In this document: positions 23,033 to 28,034 of the stretch, piece by piece
Layout: each line of letters begins with the position of its first letter
How positions within the stretch are numbered: position 1 is the first letter of the stretch
Origin: Veillonella sp.
GTDB taxonomy: Bacteria; Bacillota; Negativicutes; Veillonellales; Veillonellaceae
DNA: 28,034 nucleotides
Assembly (NCBI GenBank): GCA_022737715.1
Contig: JAIITD010000005.1
Location: 1-28,034 of the forward strand
Reading direction: 5' to 3'
The notes under the pieces: generated by a model
Databases searched by the model: none
What the model saw: the letters and a program-made list of their open reading frames with translations, nothing else
Told to the model about the DNA's origin: nothing
Translations under genes and position numbers: made by a program

Positions 23033-23935
23033 TTAATGAAACACATCTGGTGGCGTATCAATCTTGTCACCATAATAACGACGAGTCCATTTCCAACGAT
23101 TATGTAGCCAGAACCAATCTTCTGGATAACGACGAATATAATCCTCAATAAATTCATTGAGTTTAATTGTAGTAATCGCTATATCACGCTTTTTATCATC
23201 TGTTTTTTCTACATATAATGGTGGATGCACTTCAATTTCATGCTTTCCTGTGTATGGACTATAATGCATGGTCACAAAGATAATAGGTACATCTTGCATA
23301 CGTCCTAATACAGCTGGACCATCTGCCGTTAACGTTTCATAGCCAAAGAATGGTACTAATACGCCATTCTCTCCAGGATCCTGATCCATAATCAATCCTA
23401 AGAAAGCCCCACCCTTTAATGCTTTCACCATATCACGCACACTCGTCTTATACATCACATGTTGATGCATAAGCGCACGATATTCATTAATAAATTTATC
23501 TGCATCGCCATTTTGTTTTAACGCTACAGATATTAGAGGATACCCTTCAGAAGCCAGTACACCTCCAAGCAATTCCCAATTGCCACTATGAAGGGCGGCT
23601 AGGATTGCTCCCTTACCATCGGCTAAGGCTTCATCCAATATATCCTTATTCGTAAAGTTGACCATATCCTTATAGCCACCATCTTTAATTTCAGGGTATC
23701 GCAATACATCGATTATCATACGACCAAATCGAGTCGTACTCGCCTTAGCAATGCGCTTCGCTTCAACAGGATCATCAGTGATTTTACAAAACAAAATCTG
23801 CCCGATTGCCAACCGTTTTCGTTTGGGCGGCACTGCAAGCCAAGCAATTTCACCAAGCAATGTACCTAATGCATATTGCCAACTATGGGGCAACATACAA
23901 ATAAAGGCACTAAACAACTTCATAAACCTATACAT
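23033..23935 (-). CDS. Lipid A acyltransferase, LpxL/HtrB family (second copy)
   Basis: 300 residues. Short hydrophobic N-terminus, then HSGNWE (His116 to Glu121, HX4E motif), MDQDPGENGVLVPFFG and a C-terminal WFWLHNRWKW, all standard for the family. It likely adds a secondary acyl chain to lipid A; it is clearly divergent from the copy at 10292-11224 (about the same length, limited identity), so the two probably differ in position or chain. ATG at 23933-23935; AAGGAG is 13 nt away, longer than usual, and overlaps the end of lpxD. Confidence 0.92.
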   Translation of the reverse strand: MYRFMKLFSAFICMLPHSWQYALGTLLGEIAWLAVPPKRKRLAIGQILFCKITDDPVEAKRIAKASTTRFGRMIIDVLRYPEIKDGGYKDMVNFTNKDILDEALADGKGAILAALHSGNWELLGGVLASEGYPLISVALKQNGDADKFINEYRALMHQHVMYKTSVRDMVKALKGGAFLGLIMDQDPGENGVLVPFFGYETLTADGPAVLGRMQDVPIIFVTMHYSPYTGKHEIEVHPPLYVEKTDDKKRDIAITTIKLNEFIEDYIRRYPEDWFWLHNRWKWTRRYYGDKIDTPPDVFH

Positions 23936-23942
23936 AAACGTA

Positions 23943-24974
23943 TTAGCTCTCCTTAAGCTGCGCTTTTAAAGCATCGATTTCCTTCTGCAATTGTTTTACA
24001 GTTTTTACCATTTCTGGTAAGCGATGTTCATAAGCGGACAGTTTTAACCATTCCTTATGAGGACGCATTGGGTAACCAGCCATGACGGCATCTGCTGGCA
24101 CATTACCAGTAATACCTGTTTTGCCAGCAAATTTTGCATTGTCACCTATAGTAATATGCCCTGTACAACCGGTTTGTCCTGCAAAAATTACATTATTTCC
24201 ACATTTCGTACTACCTGCAATGCCAACTTGTGCAATGAGGAAGCAGTTTTCACCAATTTCAACATTATGTCCCAAGTGAACTAGGTTGTCAATTTTTGTA
24301 CCCTTTCGAACTAATGTAGAACCCATGGTTGCATTATCAATAGTTGTGCATGATCCAATTTCTACATCATCCTCTAAAATGACATTGCCGACTTGAGGAA
24401 TATGCGTATGTACGCCATTTTCAGTAGCAAAACCAAAACCTTCACCACCGATTACTGCTTTGGCGCGTAATACAACACGATTTCCTAAGATACAGTTTTC
24501 ATGAACAATGGCACCAGCATATATATCGCAATCATTACCAACACGAGTATTATGACCAATATAAACATATGGGCGAATTGTAACATTATCACCAATCACT
24601 GCATTATCATTAATTACACAATATGCACCAATAGCAACATTATCGCCTAGCTTAACATTCTCACCTATGATTGCAGTAGGATGGATTTCACGTGGTATTA
24701 CAACAGGTGGATGGAATAATTGTAATACTTGTGCGAAGGCAGCCTTTGCATTATCTACAATGATTTGTGTCATCGGTGCATTAGGCACTTCTTGCTCTAA
24801 GATTACAGCACCAGCTTTACATAAACCAATGTGTTCCACATATTCACCAATAGCAAATGTAATCGATTGAGGTGCCGCTTGTTCAAAGCCACGTGTTTCT
24901 GTGATTACTAGCGTTTCATCGCCCACTACCTTACCACCAATAAGTTGAGCAAGCTCCAGTACGGTCTTTTCCAC
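23943..24974 (-). CDS. lpxD: UDP-3-O-(3-hydroxyacyl)glucosamine N-acyltransferase
   Basis: 343 residues. N-terminal uridine-binding domain (about 1-95), a left-handed beta helix with many hexapeptide repeats (about 100-290), and a C-terminal helical tail. NLVHLGHNVEIGENC holds the presumed catalytic His. It adds the second acyl chain in lipid A synthesis. The start is GTG (24972-24974) with a G-rich site GGGGGG eight nt upstream. It stands between the OmpH genes and an acyltransferase gene, apart from lpxA and lpxC. Confidence 0.95.
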   Translation of the reverse strand: MEKTVLELAQLIGGKVVGDETLVITETRGFEQAAPQSITFAIGEYVEHIGLCKAGAVILEQEVPNAPMTQIIVDNAKAAFAQVLQLFHPPVVIPREIHPTAIIGENVKLGDNVAIGAYCVINDNAVIGDNVTIRPYVYIGHNTRVGNDCDIYAGAIVHENCILGNRVVLRAKAVIGGEGFGFATENGVHTHIPQVGNVILEDDVEIGSCTTIDNATMGSTLVRKGTKIDNLVHLGHNVEIGENCFLIAQVGIAGSTKCGNNVIFAGQTGCTGHITIGDNAKFAGKTGITGNVPADAVMAGYPMRPHKEWLKLSAYEHRLPEMVKTVKQLQKEIDALKAQLKES

Positions 24975-25003
24975 TATTAAGTCCCCCCCAAGTGTTAACT
25001 AAA

Positions 25004-25534
25004 CTATTGTGCATTGCCTGATTCAGCAGGTTGCGCTTGTTGAGCGTCACCTTGTTGAGCTTGTTGGGCTTGTTGAGCTTCTTGTTGGTTTGCTTCATTT
25101 TCTGCAGCTTTAATATCTTCATCAGATGCTTTGCCCATTTTATTGATTAGGTCATCAGTTACATCAACGCCACCGCCTACAACAGCACCTTTAAGCAATA
25201 CTACATCTAGCTTTTTCTCTTTAGCTAATTCATTAACTTGTTGATCGATATATTGTTTCAATTCTTGATTTTTTGCAGTTGTGAAAGCATTAAAATCTTG
25301 TTTTGCATCAGTCGTAACTTGTGCTTTGGAAGCTTCATCAGCAGCATCGATTTTAGCTTGAAGTTCTTTACCTTTTGCATTAATTTCCTTATTAATCTCA
25401 ATGGATTTCGCAGTTTGTGTCACAACTTTTTGGGAATCTACATAACCAATAGTATTGCTACCGCAACCACCAATAATTGGCAATGCCATAATCATTGTTG
25501 CACCTAAAATTAAAGATTTCATTTTCTTATTCAT
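25004..25534 (-). CDS. OmpH/Skp-like protein, predicted lipoprotein
   Basis: 176 residues. The signal peptide ends in IGG-Cys24, a lipobox, so it is probably lipidated, unlike soluble Skp. The mature part has the OmpH start IGYVDSQKV, an alpha-helical region (about 40-110) and the end motif KKLDVVLLKGAVVGGGVDVTDDLI, shared with the other two OmpH proteins. The last 35 residues are a low-complexity QQAQQ/AQPAES tail. Skp-family proteins hold unfolded OMPs in the periplasm for BamA; lipid anchoring would fix this one to a membrane. It lies between another ompH and lpxD. Confidence 0.85.
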   Translation of the reverse strand: MNKKMKSLILGATMIMALPIIGGCGSNTIGYVDSQKVVTQTAKSIEINKEINAKGKELQAKIDAADEASKAQVTTDAKQDFNAFTTAKNQELKQYIDQQVNELAKEKKLDVVLLKGAVVGGGVDVTDDLINKMGKASDEDIKAAENEANQQEAQQAQQAQQGDAQQAQPAESGNAQ

Positions 25535-25544
25535 CGTATACTCC

Positions 25545-26513
25545 TTACTGAACTCGATATGATGCTTTCACAGCATCAGTTATATCTAGCCCTTTGATAT
25601 TTCCACCATGATCAATCAAAACAAGGTCTAAATGACGTTCTTGAGCAATAATAGCAACGCGCATTCTCACGTCTTCTAAAATGGCCTCATGAAGTGCATT
25701 TACCTCTGCCTCTTTATCCGATAATTTCTTTGCCCAACTATCGTTCCACTCTTGAGGAACTGGCAAATTATTTGTCGATACAATCGCTTTAGCTTGATTT
25801 TGCATCATTGTATCACGTTTCTTTGCTAGTTCAGCTTGTACAGATTCGGCATATTGTTTAAGTTCTTGTTCCCCTGCATCACGGATAGGTTTTAATTCTG
25901 CATCTACCTTAGCTCGTATTGAATCCATATCAAAATTGGATGGTTTACGTTTAGCTAGCAAGCTTTCAAGGCGGCTTTCTAATTCAGCTTTTTCTGCTTG
26001 CGCTGCTTCTTTCTGTGCATCATCGATATAAACACGGCTATCAAAAGCATATAGTTGTAACTGTAGATTTACAATCTCTAAGTCATACCCCTTGTTAGCA
26101 ACCTTGAGTTCTTCCATGTATTTTTTTACTAATTCAGCTCGTTTCGCATCTAGTTGTGCATTAAGTTGATTTTGCTTTGTCGCAATACGCGTTTGTAATT
26201 CCACATTTAACGCATCCGACAATGTCGTATCTAGAGACAAGGATTTAAGCTGTTCATTTTGCAGATCAGACTTGGTATTCAACGCCTCTTGTTCTAAGGC
26301 ATATTGTGATTTGAGCTGTTCCAACTCTTTTTTTGCATTTTTATAATCTTCATAAGAAGGATTAAATTCTAGTACATCGTCTATTTGTACTACCCCAATA
26401 GATGGTCCTGTAGAAGATTGTCGATTAGTAATAAATCCATAGGCTCCATACATCGCAATTAGTGCAGCTGCTAAAAACAGAAATAATCCTATATACCGTT
26501 TATTTAGCTTCAT
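25545..26513 (-). CDS. OmpH/Skp-like protein, long membrane-anchored form
   Basis: 322 residues from the ATG at 26511-26513, with AAGGG eight nt upstream; the GTG three codons earlier overlaps it. N-terminal anchor or uncleaved signal (about 6-28), then IGVVQIDDVLEFNPSYEDYK and very long charged helices (about 55-290), ending in HLDLVLIDHGGNIKGLDITDAV, the same ending as the other OmpH proteins. Skp is usually about 160 residues, so this one has a doubled helical part. Likely an OMP chaperone of unusual reach or a tethered holdase; function inferred. Confidence 0.8.
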   Translation of the reverse strand: MKLNKRYIGLFLFLAAALIAMYGAYGFITNRQSSTGPSIGVVQIDDVLEFNPSYEDYKNAKKELEQLKSQYALEQEALNTKSDLQNEQLKSLSLDTTLSDALNVELQTRIATKQNQLNAQLDAKRAELVKKYMEELKVANKGYDLEIVNLQLQLYAFDSRVYIDDAQKEAAQAEKAELESRLESLLAKRKPSNFDMDSIRAKVDAELKPIRDAGEQELKQYAESVQAELAKKRDTMMQNQAKAIVSTNNLPVPQEWNDSWAKKLSDKEAEVNALHEAILEDVRMRVAIIAQERHLDLVLIDHGGNIKGLDITDAVKASYRVQ

Positions 26514-26549
26514 ACGGCTCACCCTTATCCGATTACTATCGTATCGTTA

Positions 26550-27032
26550 TTATTTTGCATCAGCTGCGAGTTTCTTAAGTACTTGGTCTGTAATATCTAC
26601 ACCACCATAAAGAACAGCATCTTTAGGAAGAACTACAGATAAACCTTTAGCATCGCCAACAGATTTGGCAACTTCCATCGTTTTATCTGCCATTTGTTTA
26701 TTCATTTCTTCCATTTTCTTTTCTACATTAGCTTGTGCTTCTTGTTTGATTTTTGCTTTTGTTGCATCATCTTGCGCAGCATCAACCTTCGCTTGCATAT
26801 CCGCAGCTACTTGGCTACGATAATCGGTAAATTCCTTAGCAGCTTTCACATATACAGGATTTTCAGGATTATCTAATCGGCTCATGTCGATAACACCAAC
26901 ATTACTAGCAGAGCTAGTACCAGGTGTAGCCATTTGTGTATATGCTAATGCACCAATACCAATAATAAAAATCGCTGCAATAACAATGGAGAATATTTTT
27001 ACATTCTTCTTGTTATTCATCATTCTCATCAT
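26550..27032 (-). CDS. OmpH/Skp-like periplasmic chaperone
   Basis: 160 residues from the ATG at 27030-27032 (GAGGA nine nt upstream); ATG codons at 27039-27041 and 27027-27029 are alternatives. Hydrophobic N-terminus (about 12-32) that acts as signal or anchor, then VGVIDMSRLDNPENPVYVKAAKEF, a charged helical hairpin region (about 65-125) and SVVLPKDAVLYGGVDITDQVL at the end. Size and layout are close to classical Skp. First of three ompH genes after the bamA-like gene, as is common in diderms where skp follows bamA. Confidence 0.87.
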   Translation of the reverse strand: MMRMMNNKKNVKIFSIVIAAIFIIGIGALAYTQMATPGTSSASNVGVIDMSRLDNPENPVYVKAAKEFTDYRSQVAADMQAKVDAAQDDATKAKIKQEAQANVEKKMEEMNKQMADKTMEVAKSVGDAKGLSVVLPKDAVLYGGVDITDQVLKKLAADAK

Positions 27033-27090
27033 AATGAACATTCCTCATTTCTGTTAATCTACGCACTATGAGTGCCATAATAGAGATATT

Positions 27091-27124
27091 GGTGAAAGCC
27101 CCCTCCAAAGAAGGTGCTTTCACC
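27091..27124 (-). promoter_or_regulatory. Strong hairpin between bamA-like gene and first ompH
   Basis: GGTGAAAGC (27091-27099) pairs exactly with GCTTTCACC (27116-27124), and the inner ACCTTC/GAGGGG segment adds about five more pairs in RNA around a UUUG loop. No T run follows on the minus strand, so it is not a standard terminator. It may set the bamA/ompH transcript ratio by RNA processing or stability. Confidence 0.55.
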
Positions 27125-27140
27125 ATAATACGTCTCAATA

Positions 27141-28034
27141 TTAGAATTGTGTACCAAAGCTGAAGTGGAATTTCTTCTTATCCTTGCCAATACCATAGTC
27201 GAGTTTAACAGGACCGATTGGTGTAGTGATACGAACACCGGCACCAACGCCATAGTTAAAGCTCTTAGTATTTTTATACCAAGGAACATTAGGAGCATCC
27301 CAAGCATCACCAATATCAGTAAATAATACGCCACTTACCTTTTTCACGATAGGGAAACGGAATTCCAATGTCGCATTGTACATATTTTTACCGCGGAATT
27401 GATCATCTTCATAACCACGCAATGTATCTGCGCCACCTAATGTGAATAATTGGCTATATGGTGCATCACCTTGGATGAAGCCACCGCGTGCACGGAAGGC
27501 CAATACATTTTTGGAACCTACTTTTTTATAAGCACGCATTTCAGCTGTGAATTTGTAGAAATCAAAGTCACCACCTAATCCATGACCTGCCCATTGTGCA
27601 GTGTAGGAAATACGACGACCGCGAGTTGGTTCATAAATGTTATCGCGGGAGTCATAAACCTTTTGCCATGTAATGGAATTGATGCGACCAAAGTTTTTAC
27701 CCACATAATCCATGCCAGCGAAATCATAAGTCTTATTATCCCAACCATTGCCAGATGTTCCAGCAGGAGCTTGACCAGCCCCTTTATCATAACGGAAGCC
27801 TGAGCTATCATCAGAATCCCATTTATATTTATCGGAGCGAGATTCAAGTGTTAAGTAGTCGCGTGTATATTCGCCTGTTTGACGGCCAAAGGAGATATTA
27901 AAGCCTTTGGATTTTTTGTTATATTCTGCTACTTCACTACCATCGCTATCATAGTCAGTGTATTCATCTTCACGGTTAAAGAAGGAGAATCCAAGAGAAG
28001 TACCTCTGTGGTCAATCCAAGGTTTCAAGTAAGA
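27141..28034 (-). CDS. bamA: Omp85-family insertase, C-terminal part (BamA-like; cut by window edge)
   Basis: 297 codons with no start inside the window; the frame stays open to base 28034. The piece is a 16-strand type beta-barrel domain: SWAP-like strand repeats, YDSRDNIYEPTRGRRISY, the conserved loop-6 motif TLRGYEDDQFRG, FTDIGDAWD, and the end GVRITTPIGPVKLDYG...FSFGTQF with C-terminal Phe. POTRA domains would lie to the right, outside the window. BamA folds outer-membrane proteins; adjacent ompH and lpxD genes favour BamA over the related TamA, but without the POTRA count this is not certain. Confidence 0.88.
   Translation of the reverse strand, partial: SYLKPWIDHRGTSLGFSFFNREDEYTDYDSDGSEVAEYNKKSKGFNISFGRQTGEYTRDYLTLESRSDKYKWDSDDSSGFRYDKGAGQAPAGTSGNGWDNKTYDFAGMDYVGKNFGRINSITWQKVYDSRDNIYEPTRGRRISYTAQWAGHGLGGDFDFYKFTAEMRAYKKVGSKNVLAFRARGGFIQGDAPYSQLFTLGGADTLRGYEDDQFRGKNMYNATLEFRFPIVKKVSGVLFTDIGDAWDAPNVPWYKNTKSFNYGVGAGVRITTPIGPVKLDYGIGKDKKKFHFSFGTQF

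Noticed and set aside
24931..25122. 63-codon minus-strand frame rich in Asn, Lys and Leu
   Set aside because: It is another reading of the Q/A-rich tail of the OmpH lipoprotein and the start of lpxD; repeats keep it open.
1..28034. Mobile elements, CRISPR arrays, tRNA or rRNA genes, defence systems
   Set aside because: None seen: no transposase or integrase motifs, no regularly spaced repeats, and every large frame belongs to a recognisable envelope or housekeeping family.

Overview
The window looks like a chromosomal piece of a diderm Firmicute of the class Negativicutes, most likely Veillonella or a close relative. The evidence is a combination: SLH-domain outer-membrane porins of the OmpM type (found in Negativicutes), a full lipopolysaccharide and outer-membrane (OM) assembly gene set, an AT-rich genome, and strong Firmicute-style AGGAGG ribosome sites. 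The genus is an inference, made without any database search. All 25 genes are on the minus strand, so transcription runs from right (28034) to left (1). The order below follows the direction of reading.

Right part (28034-22964): the 3' end of an Omp85-family gene (bamA-like), then three different OmpH/Skp-like periplasmic proteins, lpxD, and an LpxL-type acyltransferase, closed by a terminator at 22964-23015. Next comes a short unit, lpxC-fabZ-lpxA, with a clear promoter (22905-22933) and terminator (20711-20754).

Middle (20700-5896): a tightly packed run of 15 genes, lpxI-lpxB-msbA-waaA-lpxK-kdsB-kdsA-kdsD-kdsC-lpxL-lptC-lptA-lptB-lptF/G-DUF3084, with overlaps or very short gaps and a terminator at 5896-5931. 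It makes lipid A and Kdo, joins them, flips the product, and builds the Lpt bridge that carries LPS to the cell surface.

Left part (5871-1): a RuvX/YqgF-like nuclease-fold gene, a YitT-family membrane protein and a type I signal peptidase form a coupled unit ending in a terminator at 3775-3814. Then come three ompM-type porin genes in tandem, the last cut off by the window edge. Each complete porin gene has its own promoter and terminator, and the cut one has its own promoter. Two of them share a long 5' leader with a conserved 18-nt block. The third instead has a palindrome over its probable transcription start.

Together the genes form one OM-biogenesis island: LPS synthesis and export, OMP chaperones and insertase, a protein-export peptidase, and the porins that tether the OM to peptidoglycan. 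I see no phage, insertion sequence, CRISPR array, tRNA or rRNA, and no clearly undescribed enzyme system. The least explained items are the porin leaders and operator-like palindrome, the OmpH trio with one lipoprotein, the bamA-ompH hairpin, and the DUF3084 and YqgF-like proteins.
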